Source of the DNA: an uncultured Pseudobutyrivibrio sp.
GTDB taxonomy: Bacteria > Bacillota > Clostridia > Lachnospirales > Lachnospiraceae
Reading direction: 5' to 3'
DNA length: 35,126 bases
Assembly: GCA_946403965.1 (NCBI GenBank)
Contig: CAMJBT010000030.1
Location: 1-35,126 of the forward strand
Below, one piece after another: positions 25,401-33,889 of this stretch (position 1 is the stretch's first letter; every line of letters begins with the position of its first letter). Both the position numbers and the translations under genes were made by a program. The notes beneath the pieces are model-generated. The model searched no databases and was not told the DNA's origin. It was given only the letters and a program-made list of their open reading frames with translations.

Positions 25401-26860
25401 AATTCAGAGAACCTATCAATAATTTGCCCATCCTTGAATTTGACAGCACCTATTTCAATTATCTTACATCGTTTTGGATTGAAACCTGTGGTCTCTATAT
25501 CAAAGACAACATATTCATCATGAAGGGACTGCCCTTTGCCGTTTGTAACCGGTCGTTTTGTGTCATCAACAAGATATATTTCACAACCATAAATTACCTT
25601 AAAGTCGCCAAGCCCTTTCATGTGATCTGCATCACAGAATGCTTGAACAACACCATGATCAGTGATAGCTATAGCCTTGTGTCCCCAAGACATAGCACGA
25701 GTTATAATAGATGTAATATCAGAAACTCCATCGAAATCTGACATCTTTGTATGACAGTGAAGCTCCACACGTTTTTCTGCAGAATTATCAGTTCTAACAA
25801 CTCTGAAATCCTTAATTTTTTGTACACAACTAATTCGACCTACAGTAAGCTCTTTTGAATAAATATCTTCATCAAGCTTTCCGAAGATTTTATAGAAGCC
25901 ACCCTGCTTAAGCTTACTTTCGAATTCTCGGCCTTGATCAGCATCTGAGAAAAAGAACTTAACAGAAATAGAGTCGGTAAAATCTGTCATTGCTCCCGTT
26001 CCAAAATAGCCACCTTTTTTTGTCTCCCTGAATTCCAGTGCTGTAAGCTGGCCTCGAATAACAATCGGACCTAAAAGCTCACCATTGATATCTTCCATGG
26101 CTGTGGCATTTTCAAGTATTTCACTGCCCATAATAATATCAGGGTCATCTGACTTTGTAAGTGGTTTAACAAACTTCTTCTCTGGTTCCGATTCAGAACT
26201 TGTCTTTAAAGTGTTGTTTTTATTGACTTTTTCTGGTGTCTTAGCTTCTTCTTTATTTTCCTCTTTCTCTTCAGCCGCAATAGTTCTAGAATTAATGGCT
26301 TTGATTCTATTTTCTATTTCAATCTTTGCATTCTCAAGATATTTGCTCTTTACAGGTTCTTTATAATCAATAATGATAGATACATCTAAATGACATCTTC
26401 TGCAAATAATACTGTGAAGAAGATCAAAAAGCTCTGCCTCCTTTTCACGACCAATTACAGTATCTTCAATTGTCACTTTTAACTTTCCATCATCAGTAAT
26501 TTCTACATCTGCTTTTTTATATATGTTAAAAAGAAGAGCGCTTCGATCCTCTAGCTCTTCTAAAATACTGTCGTTGTATGATGTAATTAAATTTTCAGGA
26601 GTATATTGACTTGATAAATCAAAGTCCTCCAGAATGCGTATTGAGACCCCATTATTAGGGAAGAATTGCTTCTTGATAGATTTTTCCAAGTGCCAAATAC
26701 GACGCTTAGGAATCAGTGTATTAAATGTAACGTATATACGAATATCATCTTTTGAACGACCTGTACTAACCTTAGTGACTGTAGCGTCACTAAGGGCAGT
26801 CTCTAAATCGTTTTCTGCATTCATATTGGGAAAAACTTCAAAAAATCCCATTTGATCCAT
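22406..26860 (-). CDS. polC: DNA polymerase III alpha subunit, PolC type
   Basis: PolC is the replicative polymerase of low-GC Gram-positives, carrying its own proofreading exonuclease. The 1484 residues show, in order: the PolC N-terminal domain (1-170), a charged linker rich in Glu/Lys (about 175-240), an OB domain (about 245-350), and a PHP domain beginning VELHCHTKMSDFDG (from 365) and split by a DEDDh exonuclease (from about 449; VVFDIETTGFNPKRCKIIEI). The palm region follows with GSRGSVGSSFAATMAGITEV, a four-cysteine zinc site (CANC and CPNC), and catalytic aspartates in DKEPDIDLNFSNEY. The C-terminus LSLSDFFSF may be the clamp-binding motif. ATG 26860 has a GGAG site about 10 bases upstream; a second ATG 9 bases inside is possible. 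Confidence 0.98.
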   Translation of the reverse strand: MDQMGFFEVFPNMNAENDLETALSDATVTKVSTGRSKDDIRIYVTFNTLIPKRRIWHLEKSIKKQFFPNNGVSIRILEDFDLSSQYTPENLITSYNDSILEELEDRSALLFNIYKKADVEITDDGKLKVTIEDTVIGREKEAELFDLLHSIICRRCHLDVSIIIDYKEPVKSKYLENAKIEIENRIKAINSRTIAAEEKEENKEEAKTPEKVNKNNTLKTSSESEPEKKFVKPLTKSDDPDIIMGSEILENATAMEDINGELLGPIVIRGQLTALEFRETKKGGYFGTGAMTDFTDSISVKFFFSDADQGREFESKLKQGGFYKIFGKLDEDIYSKELTVGRISCVQKIKDFRVVRTDNSAEKRVELHCHTKMSDFDGVSDITSIITRAMSWGHKAIAITDHGVVQAFCDADHMKGLGDFKVIYGCEIYLVDDTKRPVTNGKGQSLHDEYVVFDIETTGFNPKRCKIIEIGAVKFKDGQIIDRFSEFINPEVPIPYKITELTSITDDMVIDAPTIDVILPRFMEFCKGTVLVAHNAGFDTSFIRYNCKQLGLDYDYTHVDTVEVARYLHPNNARFNLDAVCKLENVVNEHHHRAVADAEVTAKIFEKFIAKLENENIHDLTELNIKAKPSAEQIKKMRAHHCIVLAKNDLGRINLYRLVSESHLYYFSRNPKVPKSLLMECREGLIIGSACEAGELYDAIVDDRDDSEIARIANFYDYLEIQPVGNNEFMIRSDKPRYDRFNSIKDLQEVNKQIVALGEEFHKPVVATCDVHFLDPEDEVYRRIIMANKGFDDADQQAPLYLHSTDEMMEEFAYLGLAKAHEVVIENTNKIADMCERIHPVRPDKCPPVIEHSEEDLRRICETKAHEVYGPELPEIVAARLERELNSIIGNGYSVMYIIAQKLVWKSNEDGYLVGSRGSVGSSFAATMAGITEVNPLPPHYRCANCFYVDFDGPEVKEIVNLGLSGVDMPDKVCPNCGKPLVKDGFDIPFETFLGFKGDKEPDIDLNFSNEYQSKAHKYTEVIFGEGQTFKAGTVSTLADKNAVGYVLKYFEKRDIRKRRAENERIAKGVEGVKSTTGQHPGGVVVLPNGEDIYSFTPVQHPANKDTDIVTTHFDYHKIDANLLKLDILGHLDPTMIRRLEDLTGIDATKIPLDDKDVMSLFQSTKALGITPDDIMGTPLGTLGIPEFGTDFAMQMLVEAKPQYFTDLVRIAGLAHGTDVWLGNAQDLILSGVATITEAICTRDDIMVYLIHKGLDPAESFTIMERVRKGIVAKGKCDEWPTYKQHMQEHGVPDWYIGSCEKIKYMFPKAHAAAYVMMAWRVAYCKINYPLAYYAAFFSIRAGGFDYEKCCQGKARAEQEIKNLKAMQNPSATDKDTLIALRLVQEMYARGFEFLPMDLYQSDSRYFKIVDDKLLPPFNVISGMGDKAAEQLQIAAAQGKFLSLDDIKERGKVSQTIIDKMVELGIIKDLPQSNQLSLSDFFSF

Positions 26861-26892
26861 AACTATAATTCTCCAAAATAGCTTTTAATAAA

Positions 26893-27945
26893 CTAATTTC
26901 TTGGCCAATTCACAAGCTCTTCCCTAAGAGCATTGAGAAGTTGATCCTCTGGAAGTTTACGAACGATTTCTCCATGCTTAATAAGCAATCCTTCACCAAT
27001 GCCTCCAGCTACACCAAGATCAGCTTCCTTTGCCTCTCCTGGCCCATTAACAACACACCCCATTACTGCAACTTTAATATTCAGGTCTGAAAATTCTTCA
27101 ACCATTGTCTCCACTTTGTTTGCAAGACCAATTAAATCAATCTGGGTACGACCACAAGTTGGACATGATACAACTTCAATACCACCTGTTCTAAGACCTA
27201 AGGTACGAAGAATTAACTTTGCTGTCTTGATTTCTTCTACTGGAGCTCCAGTAAGTGAAACTCGTATGGTATCGCCAATACCCTGTGACAATATCATCGA
27301 AAGACCACATGCACTCTTGATATTTCCAGCTCTGAGTGTTCCTGCTTCTGTAATACCTACGTGTAAAGGATGATTTGTCTTATCTGCAATAAGTTGGTGG
27401 GCTTTCACACACATCATAACATTTGAAGATTTAATGCTGATTACAAGATTATCATAACCTAAATCTTCAATTATTCTAACTTTATCAAGAGCAGACTCAA
27501 CAAGACCTTCTGCTGTAACACCACCATATTTTTCTACTAACTCTTTTTCAAGTGAACCTGAGTTTACTCCTACTCGAATAGGGATGTTTTTAGCCTTTGC
27601 CGCATCAACTACAGCTTTAATTCTGTCTGTACTTCCGATGTTTCCTGGGTTGATTCTAATCTTGTCTGCTCCATTTTCGATTGCCGCAATAGCTAATCTA
27701 TAATCAAAGTGAATATCTGCTACAAGTGGAATATTGATTTGTTTTTTTATTTCAGAAATAGCCTTAGCTGCATCCATGTCAGGGCATGCCACACGAATGA
27801 TATCACAGCCAGCCTTTTCAAGTTCATGAATTTGTGCAACTGTTGCTGCAACATCCTGAGTCTTTGTATTACACATTGACTGAATAAGGATTGGATTACC
27901 TCCACCAATAACTTTATTACCAATTTTCACTTCTTTTGTTTGCAT
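26893..27945 (-). CDS. ispG: 4-hydroxy-3-methylbut-2-enyl diphosphate synthase IspG
   Basis: IspG is the iron-sulfur enzyme converting MEcPP to HMBPP, the sixth step of the MEP isoprenoid pathway. The protein has 350 residues. The N-terminal TIM barrel includes GGGNPILIQSMCNTKTQDV, LVADIHFDYRLAIAAIENG and KIRINPGNIGS. The C-terminal 4Fe-4S domain has cysteines in VSCPTCGRTQID and the conserved AVMGCVVNGPGEAKEAD. I chose the ATG at 27945, 8 bases after GAGG; a GTG 9 bases upstream is too close to that site. It lies 27 bases past rseP in the conserved dxr-rseP-ispG-polC order. Confidence 0.97.
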   Translation of the reverse strand: MQTKEVKIGNKVIGGGNPILIQSMCNTKTQDVAATVAQIHELEKAGCDIIRVACPDMDAAKAISEIKKQINIPLVADIHFDYRLAIAAIENGADKIRINPGNIGSTDRIKAVVDAAKAKNIPIRVGVNSGSLEKELVEKYGGVTAEGLVESALDKVRIIEDLGYDNLVISIKSSNVMMCVKAHQLIADKTNHPLHVGITEAGTLRAGNIKSACGLSMILSQGIGDTIRVSLTGAPVEEIKTAKLILRTLGLRTGGIEVVSCPTCGRTQIDLIGLANKVETMVEEFSDLNIKVAVMGCVVNGPGEAKEADLGVAGGIGEGLLIKHGEIVRKLPEDQLLNALREELVNWPRN

Positions 27946-27972
27946 ACTTAACACCTCAAACTTATTGGCTCA

Positions 27973-29019
27973 CTAAATGAGCTTTAAAATATCGTTGTAC
28001 ATAACAACTATCATTAATAGCATAAGAAGACCAAAACCAACTAAATTAATACCATTTTCAATTTCCGGCTTCATTTTCTTACCACGAATAGCCTCGATAA
28101 TTATTAGGAAAATACGTCCACCATCCAAAGCTGGAAATGGAATCAAATTCATAACACCAAGGTTTGCTGAAATCAAAATTGCTATAGATGTAAGATTAAT
28201 GAATACATAGAAAATTCCACTTGCCAGAGATTCATCATATACTGTAGAAATAGTAGAAACAACTCCTACCGGGCCAGAAACTTCATTAACTGAAATTTCA
28301 CCCACAAAAAGAAGCTTTATACTAGATATAGTCATATATATCTGGGACTTTATCTCGTATGCAGCATATTTCAGCACTGAAAGTGGAGATACCTTAACAA
28401 ATTCATTGTTCTTTGTAATTCCAATTAACTTTCTTCCTGCTTCTTCAGAATACTTTGGCACAATAGTAGCATGATGGCGTTCTCCATCTCTTTCATAAAC
28501 AACATCAATGGAATCATCCTGAGAATGAATAAAGGTATATAAACTGATTTCATTGTAAAAATGAACCCTATATCCACCTAAGCTGATAATTTCATCCCCT
28601 GCCTGCATACCAGCTTCATCAGCTGCATATCCTTCCATTACATCTGTAATTGTGGTGTCATTTACACCAATTGATGCAATATAAACAACAGATAAAATGT
28701 ATGCCAAAATAAAATTAAACATAGGACCAGCAAATACTATCTGAAACCTTTGCCAAAGGCTTTTTTTGCTAAAAGCTCTGTCACTGTCAGAATCATCATC
28801 TTCGCCTTCCATAACGCAGCTTCCACCAAAAGGAAGAAGCTTTAAACAATATTTTGTCTCACCCTTCCCCCATGAAAATATGGTAGGTCCTAATCCCAGT
28901 GTAAATTCATTTACCTTTACATCGCACTTTTTTGCAAAAAGGAAATGTCCAAGCTCATGAAAAATAATTATTACGCTAAATATAAGTATAGCAAGTATAA
29001 TCTTTAAAATATCTACCAC
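27973..29019 (-). CDS. rseP: RseP-type site-2 metalloprotease, GTG start
   Basis: This is an intramembrane zinc protease (RseP/RasP family) that cleaves anti-sigma factors and remnant signal peptides. The 348 residues have the zinc motif HELGH at 21-25 in the first membrane helix, a PDZ domain at about 110-190 (YAADEAGMQAGDEIISLGGY), and the third zinc ligand region in NLIPFPALDGGRIFLI near the C-terminus, with several membrane helices. The start is a GTG at 29019 that overlaps the dxr stop by 7 bases, so coupling with dxr is likely. The upstream GAGAG site is modest. The family N-terminus fits this start. The target of this protease is not visible in the window. Confidence 0.94.
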   Translation of the reverse strand: MVDILKIILAILIFSVIIIFHELGHFLFAKKCDVKVNEFTLGLGPTIFSWGKGETKYCLKLLPFGGSCVMEGEDDDSDSDRAFSKKSLWQRFQIVFAGPMFNFILAYILSVVYIASIGVNDTTITDVMEGYAADEAGMQAGDEIISLGGYRVHFYNEISLYTFIHSQDDSIDVVYERDGERHHATIVPKYSEEAGRKLIGITKNNEFVKVSPLSVLKYAAYEIKSQIYMTISSIKLLFVGEISVNEVSGPVGVVSTISTVYDESLASGIFYVFINLTSIAILISANLGVMNLIPFPALDGGRIFLIIIEAIRGKKMKPEIENGINLVGFGLLMLLMIVVMYNDILKLI

Positions 29020-30161
29020 CTGCTCTCTATAAAATCATAAGTCATCTGTTCTGTCTCAAGCACCTGTTCAATAGAAGGATTGCTGATAAAATCTACGTTA
29101 ATCATAGCTTCTGAAACAATTTCAGGAATCTCTAAAAACTTTATCTTATTCTGAAGGAATTTACTTACCGCTCTCTCATTAGCTGCGTTGAATACAGTAG
29201 GAACATTTCCACCTGCATCCATTGCATCATAGGCAAGGGAGAGACCATAGAAAGTCTCCATATCCGGCTTTTCGAAAGTAAGCGTTCCAACCTTAAACAA
29301 ATCTAAAGGCTCGGCATAAAGAGTCTTTCTATTTGGATAGAACAATGCATAAAGAATTGGTAAACGCATATCTGGAGTTCCCATCTGCCCAATTACAGCT
29401 CCGTCCATAAATTCAACAGCTGAGTGCAAAATACTTTGGGGATGAACTACAACCTCGACCTGAGCAAGATTCACATCAAAAAGCCATTTTGCTTCCATTA
29501 CTTCTAAGCCTTTGTTGATCATAGTTGCTGAATCGATAGTGATTTTAGCTCCCATTGACCAATTAGGATGTTTAAGCGCATCCTCCAGTGTAACATTCTC
29601 CAAATCATCAAGAGTACGGCCTCTAAATGGGCCACCTGAAGCAGTAAGAAGTATTTTTGAAATCTTATTATGACGTTCACCATTAAGTGATTGGAAAATG
29701 GCACTATGCTCACTATCAACAGGAAGAATTGATACGCCTTTTTCCTTTGCCAGAGGCATAATAATATGTCCAGCTGTAACAAGGGTCTCTTTATTTGCAA
29801 GAGCAATTGTTTTGCCAGCATTAATAGCGGCTATAGTTGGCTGAACACCTATCATTCCTACTACAGCAGTAACAACTGTATCAGCTTTTTCGTATGTAGC
29901 AACAGCAATAAGACCATCCATACCATACTTAATTTCAACATCAATATCAGAAAGCTTGATTTTAAGATCTTTAGCAAGCTTTTCAGAACCTACTGATACA
30001 AGTTCTGGTTGGTATTTTCTAATCTGCTTTTCAAATAAATCGATATTACTTCCACAAGACATTGCAACTACAGATAAATCCTCTGGATTCTGAGAAACAA
30101 TATCAAGTGTTTGTGTTCCGATGGAACCTGTCGAACCTAAAATAGATAACTTCTGTGCCAT
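29013..30161 (-). CDS. dxr: 1-deoxy-D-xylulose 5-phosphate reductoisomerase
   Basis: Dxr catalyses the first committed step of the MEP pathway, making MEP with NADPH. The 382 residues include the NADPH loop SILGSTGSIGTQTLDIVSQN at the N-terminus, IALANKETLVTAG, the metal-site region VDSEHSAIFQ, the flexible-loop and substrate motifs LTASGGPFRGR and ATMINKGLEVMEAKWLF, and HPQSILHSAVEF. It lies 10 bases past cdsA and overlaps rseP. With ispG in the same operon it supplies the C5 units that UppS, encoded upstream, condenses into undecaprenyl diphosphate. Confidence 0.98.
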   Translation of the reverse strand: MAQKLSILGSTGSIGTQTLDIVSQNPEDLSVVAMSCGSNIDLFEKQIRKYQPELVSVGSEKLAKDLKIKLSDIDVEIKYGMDGLIAVATYEKADTVVTAVVGMIGVQPTIAAINAGKTIALANKETLVTAGHIIMPLAKEKGVSILPVDSEHSAIFQSLNGERHNKISKILLTASGGPFRGRTLDDLENVTLEDALKHPNWSMGAKITIDSATMINKGLEVMEAKWLFDVNLAQVEVVVHPQSILHSAVEFMDGAVIGQMGTPDMRLPILYALFYPNRKTLYAEPLDLFKVGTLTFEKPDMETFYGLSLAYDAMDAGGNVPTVFNAANERAVSKFLQNKIKFLEIPEIVSEAMINVDFISNPSIEQVLETEQMTYDFIESRW

Positions 30162-30171
30162 GTTTCTACCT

Positions 30172-30975
30172 CTATAGATAAATATAATATGCTAAAAAAT
30201 ATACAAGTGGTGCTGTGATAATAATACTGTCAAAACGATCTAGAACACCACCATGTCCAGGTATTAGCTTTCCATAATCTTTAATTTCAAAATTTCTCTT
30301 AATTGCAGATGCTGCTAAATCACCTACCATAGAAATAAGAGCACCAATACCCGAAATAATTACAAGTGGAAGTATGTTAAAGCTTTCAATTTTAAAGACA
30401 TTTGAAATAATAACACAATATAGTCCTGTCAAAAGCATAGCGCCAACAACACCCCCAACAGCACCTTCTATAGATTTCTTTGGTGAAAGAATTGGAGACA
30501 TCTTGTGTTTGCCAAACAATACACCTACACAATACGCACATGTATCACAGCCCCATGAGCAAAGAAAAATAAGCCATACTATATATTGCCCCATGTGAAG
30601 CTGTCGTGTCTGATATAAGAAAGAAAGCATAACCCCTACATAGAAAAGGCCAAAGAAGCTAGCCATAATCTGATTTGCATGAAATTTAGGATATGCAAAA
30701 ACATAAACTGCCAAAAGCCCAATTAAAAATGCGAGCATAATAACCAACACATCCTGACAGAATGCAAATCTAAGATTAAGATAATAGGCTATACACGCCG
30801 CGTATCCTAGAAAACCAGAAATGCTTTTCTCAATCTTGAAAATACGATAAAGCTCAAACATTCCAATGAGGGATAACACAAGCATAACAGCTAGAAGAAC
30901 GTCCCCTCCAGTACAAATAAATAAAAGTGCTAAAGCAACAAGTATTATTCCACTAATAAGTCTTGTAATAAACAT
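30172..30975 (-). CDS. cdsA: Phosphatidate cytidylyltransferase
   Basis: CdsA makes CDP-diacylglycerol from phosphatidic acid and CTP, the precursor of membrane phospholipids. The 267-residue protein is strongly hydrophobic with about seven or eight membrane segments. The C-terminal family signature is present as SAIKRNFEIKDYGKLIPGHG followed by GVLDRFDSI. The ATG at 30975 is 12 bases after the uppS stop. The uppS-cdsA-dxr-rseP order is widely conserved. Confidence 0.97.
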   Translation of the reverse strand: MFITRLISGIILVALALLFICTGGDVLLAVMLVLSLIGMFELYRIFKIEKSISGFLGYAACIAYYLNLRFAFCQDVLVIMLAFLIGLLAVYVFAYPKFHANQIMASFFGLFYVGVMLSFLYQTRQLHMGQYIVWLIFLCSWGCDTCAYCVGVLFGKHKMSPILSPKKSIEGAVGGVVGAMLLTGLYCVIISNVFKIESFNILPLVIISGIGALISMVGDLAASAIKRNFEIKDYGKLIPGHGGVLDRFDSIIITAPLVYFLAYYIYL

Positions 30976-30987
30976 AGAATGTCCTTT

Positions 30988-31686
30988 CTAAATACCGCCA
31001 AAACGACGATTTCTCTTATCATATTCCTCAATGGCTTTTTTCAGCTCATCAGGTGTAAATTCTGGCCATGCCACTGGAGTGAAATAAAATTCAGCATAAG
31101 CCAATTGCCATAATAAATAATTAGATAATCTCTGCTCGCCAGAGGTTCTAATCATAAAATCAGGATCGGGAATATCTTTTGTATCAAGATATGAAGAAAA
31201 TAGTTCTTCATTAATATCTTCAATGTTTATTTTTCCATCTTTCGTATCCATCGCAACTTTTTTAATAGCGCGAGTCATCTCATCTCTACTTCCATAGTTA
31301 ATTGCGATTGTAAGAGTAAGCCCTGTAAACTGAGATGAATATTCAGTAAGTTCATTAATTGCTGAAATAAGTTTTGGATCAAGTTTTGACAAATCACCTA
31401 TAAATCTAACACGAAGATTATCCTTCTTCGCTGTCTTCATGCATGTTTTTACATACTCTCCAAGGAGTTTCATTAACGCCTTGACCTCATCTGCTGGTCT
31501 AGACCAATTTTCAGTAGAGAATGCATACATAGTCACATACTTGACTCCCATCTCATTAGCAGCTCTACAAATAGTTTCTACATTTTTAGCTCCTACTGTA
31601 TGACCGTATGTACGTGGCATTCCCTTGGATTTTGCCCAACGTCCATTTCCATCAAGAATAATGGCAATATGTTGTGGTACGTTCAT
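30988..31686 (-). CDS. uppS: Undecaprenyl diphosphate synthase (isoprenyl transferase)
   Basis: This cis-prenyltransferase makes the C55 lipid carrier used for peptidoglycan and other wall polymers. From the chosen start the protein has 232 residues. The signature IAIILDGNGRWAKSKGMPRT is at the N-terminus, with GHTVGAKNVE, YAFSTENWSRP, TIAINYGSRDEM, DFMIRTSGEQRLSNYLLWQL and FTPVAWPEF following. The frame extends to 31728 but ATG 31686 has a perfect AGGAGG and gives the family start. It is the first gene after the frr terminator and heads the eleven-gene run ending in the HAD gene. Confidence 0.98.
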   Translation of the reverse strand: MNVPQHIAIILDGNGRWAKSKGMPRTYGHTVGAKNVETICRAANEMGVKYVTMYAFSTENWSRPADEVKALMKLLGEYVKTCMKTAKKDNLRVRFIGDLSKLDPKLISAINELTEYSSQFTGLTLTIAINYGSRDEMTRAIKKVAMDTKDGKINIEDINEELFSSYLDTKDIPDPDFMIRTSGEQRLSNYLLWQLAYAEFYFTPVAWPEFTPDELKKAIEEYDKRNRRFGGI

Positions 31687-31703
31687 AACGCCTCCTAATT
31701 GTA

Positions 31704-31739
31704 TAAAATAATTAAACAGGGCACCCAAAAGTGCCCTGT
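31704..31739 (-). terminator. Intrinsic terminator after frr
   Basis: A 9-bp stem (31716-31724 with 31731-31739, ACAGGGCAC and GTGCCCTGT) with a 6-base loop is followed on the minus strand by TTTAATTATTTTATAC. It is about 15 bases past the frr stop and 18 bases before the uppS ribosome site. It may be partly read through, since I see no strong separate uppS promoter. Confidence 0.85.
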
Positions 31740-31754
31740 CTTACAGCTATACTG

Positions 31755-32309
31755 TTAAACAGTCATAATCTCTTTTGTCTTAGCCTCAACAGCCTTGTCC
31801 ACCTCTCCAATGAACTTATCTGTCATCTTCTGGCACTTATCTTCAAGATCTTTGATTTCATCCTCAGAAACACCTTCATCTTTAGAATGCTTCTTTAATG
31901 CATCAATAGCATCTCTTCTGATATTTCTAATAGCAACTTTAGCTTCTTCACCGTGCTTTTTAACATCCTTTGCAATTTCCTTACGACGCTCCTCTGTAAG
32001 CTCAGGAAAAACAAGACGAATAAGCTTGCCATCATTTGTTGGATTGATTCCAATGTCTGACATATTAATAGCCTTTTCAATTTCCTTCACAAGTGAAGCT
32101 TCCCATGGCTGAATCTGAATCAGTCGTGGCTCCGGAACTGAAATGTTTGCAACCTGCTGAAGTGGTGTTGGAGCTCCGTAATAATCAACAGTAATCTTAT
32201 CTAAAATATGTGGATTAGCACGTCCAGCTCTAATAGTAGTGAACTCACTTTCAAGATTGTTGTAGCTCTTAGTCATTTTCTCTTCGTAAAGCGAAAGTAT
32301 ATTATCCAT
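31755..32309 (-). CDS. frr: Ribosome recycling factor
   Basis: RRF with EF-G splits post-termination ribosomes. The 184-residue sequence is typical: KMTKSYNNLESEFTTIRAGR then ANPHILDKITVDYYGAPTPL, and PEPRLIQIQPWEASLVKEIE. The C-terminal helices contain RNIRRDAIDALKKHSKDEG and SEDEIKDLEDKCQKMTDKFI. It starts 9 bases after pyrH and is followed by a terminator. Confidence 0.99.
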   Translation of the reverse strand: MDNILSLYEEKMTKSYNNLESEFTTIRAGRANPHILDKITVDYYGAPTPLQQVANISVPEPRLIQIQPWEASLVKEIEKAINMSDIGINPTNDGKLIRLVFPELTEERRKEIAKDVKKHGEEAKVAIRNIRRDAIDALKKHSKDEGVSEDEIKDLEDKCQKMTDKFIGEVDKAVEAKTKEIMTV

Positions 32310-32318
32310 TGGCCCTCC

Positions 32319-33014
32319 TTATACTGTTACAACAGTACCATTAAATTTTCCTGAAATAGCCTTTATAATTGAATTCTCTTCATTGAGAGAGAATACATAC
32401 ATTGGCATCTTCTGCTCCATAGCAATAATAGAAGCTGTCATATCTACAACCTGAAGCTTTTTATCAATAACTTCCTGGATGCTAATTTCATCATAGCGTT
32501 TTGCATTAGGATTCTTTGCAGGGTCACTATCATAAACACCGTCTATTGACTTTGCAAGAAGAATGCAATCTGCTTCAATTTCAACAGCTCTAAGAACTGT
32601 AGGAGTATCTGTAGAGAAATATGGATGTCCTAAACCGCCTGCAAAGAATACAACCATTCCCTTGTCAAAATACTTGTTTGCTCTATCCTTAGAGTAAAGC
32701 TTAGACACGTTGCCACACTCAAATGGAGTAAGAACCGCAGTCTTCATACCTTCTGTTCTGAAGATTTCTGATACATAAACACAGTTCATAACTGTAGCAA
32801 GCATTCCTATCTGATCAGCCTTTGTTCTGTCGATTTTTTCAGAAGAACGGCCTCTCCAGAAGTTTCCACCGCCGATAACAACACCAACCTGAATGCCATC
32901 ATCTACAAGCTTCTTTACCTGCTTTGCTACCATAACACATGTAGCTTCATCAAAGCCAAAACCCTTATCCCCAGAAAGTGCTTCTCCACTAAGCTTTAAT
33001 ACAACTCTTTTCAT
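32319..33014 (-). CDS. pyrH: Uridylate kinase
   Basis: PyrH phosphorylates UMP to UDP for RNA, DNA and envelope nucleotide sugars. This 231-residue member of the amino acid kinase fold begins MKRVVLKLSGEALSGDKGFG, with GVVIGGGNFWRGR, ADQIGMLATVMN, and KSIDGVYDSDPAKNPNAKRY. It normally follows tsf directly; here two envelope-type genes intervene. No strong promoter is obvious in the 69-base upstream gap. Confidence 0.99.
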   Translation of the reverse strand: MKRVVLKLSGEALSGDKGFGFDEATCVMVAKQVKKLVDDGIQVGVVIGGGNFWRGRSSEKIDRTKADQIGMLATVMNCVYVSEIFRTEGMKTAVLTPFECGNVSKLYSKDRANKYFDKGMVVFFAGGLGHPYFSTDTPTVLRAVEIEADCILLAKSIDGVYDSDPAKNPNAKRYDEISIQEVIDKKLQVVDMTASIIAMEQKMPMYVFSLNEENSIIKAISGKFNGTVVTV

Positions 33015-33030
33015 ATTAAATTCCTTTACT

Positions 33031-33060
33031 AAATATTTTAATTTCCTAATAATCAGGAAA
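33031..33060 (-). terminator. Weak hairpin between the bactofilin gene and pyrH
   Basis: A 6-bp stem (33042-33047 with 33055-33060, TTTCCT and AGGAAA) with a 7-base loop is followed on the minus strand by TTAAAATATTT. It is weak and may only partly reduce read-through into pyrH. Confidence 0.35.
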
Positions 33061-33083
33061 GCTGTTTTAACAAGCTAAAACAA

Positions 33084-33866
33084 TTAGATTGCAAATACGC
33101 TGTTAACATCAACATCAGAGTAGCTCTGTGAACAGAATCCCTCGATAACAGCACCGTTGTTGATTTGAACTGAACGAGACTTAATATTACCCATTACAAC
33201 TGCAGATGTATCAACAACAACTGGTCCGTTAACATCAATGTCACCCTTGACAGCGCCTGCAATAACAGCAGATGTTGCTGTGATATTACCAATGATTACT
33301 GAGCCAACGCCAACCTTAGCTGTACCTGTTGTAACAACCTCACCTTCAATCTTTGCAGCATCTGCAAAGAATTCTGCTGAAGAAGAATTACCGTTAACCT
33401 TACCTGCAACTACAAGCTTGCCGTTACATGTAACATCTCCAACGATTTCTCCCTGTACTTCTATCGAACCAATTGACTCCACATTACCTGAAATCTTCAT
33501 TCCTGCTGTGATAACAGCATTCTCATCTGAAGCTACAGATTTAGCCTCACTAGCATTTCCCATAACATCCATTGTTTTTGGTGCCTCCATTTTGTTTTCT
33601 TTCTGTGTGTTTGAGAAAAATGATTTTTTCTCTGGCTCAACTGTTTCCTTAACAACAGGCTGAGCAACTGTTTTTTCAGCAGGTGTATCTACCTTCTTAG
33701 AAACCTGTTCAAGAAGACCATCAAGCTTTGTCAGCTCAAACTCAACGTCAATATCTCCATCAAGAGTATTAACCATAACTTCCTCTGCAGGTGCTTCTTT
33801 TCCACCTGGCACGAGCTCATCAAAAGCATCGTTAAAATCCTCTTTAAAATCTTTAAAAAAGCCCAT
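33084..33866 (-). CDS. Bactofilin-family polymer-forming protein
   Basis: Bactofilins self-assemble into filaments without nucleotide and scaffold envelope synthesis or shape. The 260 residues split into an N-terminal acidic linker (1-115, low complexity, GFFKDFKEDFNDAFDELVPG) and a right-handed beta-helix core (about 117-245). The core has short Gly/Val repeats such as ISGNVESIGSIEVQGEIVGD, VTCNGKLVVAGKVNGN and VIIGNITATSAVIAGAVKGD. No membrane segment is present. The ATG at 33866 has a GGAGG site. It lies 23 bases after the polysaccharide deacetylase gene, and such bactofilin-plus-wall-enzyme pairings fit a scaffold role. The N-terminal linker is longer than in the minimal bactofilins. Confidence 0.88.
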   Translation of the reverse strand: MGFFKDFKEDFNDAFDELVPGGKEAPAEEVMVNTLDGDIDVEFELTKLDGLLEQVSKKVDTPAEKTVAQPVVKETVEPEKKSFFSNTQKENKMEAPKTMDVMGNASEAKSVASDENAVITAGMKISGNVESIGSIEVQGEIVGDVTCNGKLVVAGKVNGNSSSAEFFADAAKIEGEVVTTGTAKVGVGSVIIGNITATSAVIAGAVKGDIDVNGPVVVDTSAVVMGNIKSRSVQINNGAVIEGFCSQSYSDVDVNSVFAI

Positions 33867-33889
33867 TACAATTCCTCCATAACATTAAT

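Noticed and set aside
31700-31728. Possible uppS promoter TTGGGT-17-TATACA with its -35 inside the frr terminator loop
   Set aside because: Both boxes match consensus poorly; without start-site data it is not better than chance in AT-rich DNA.
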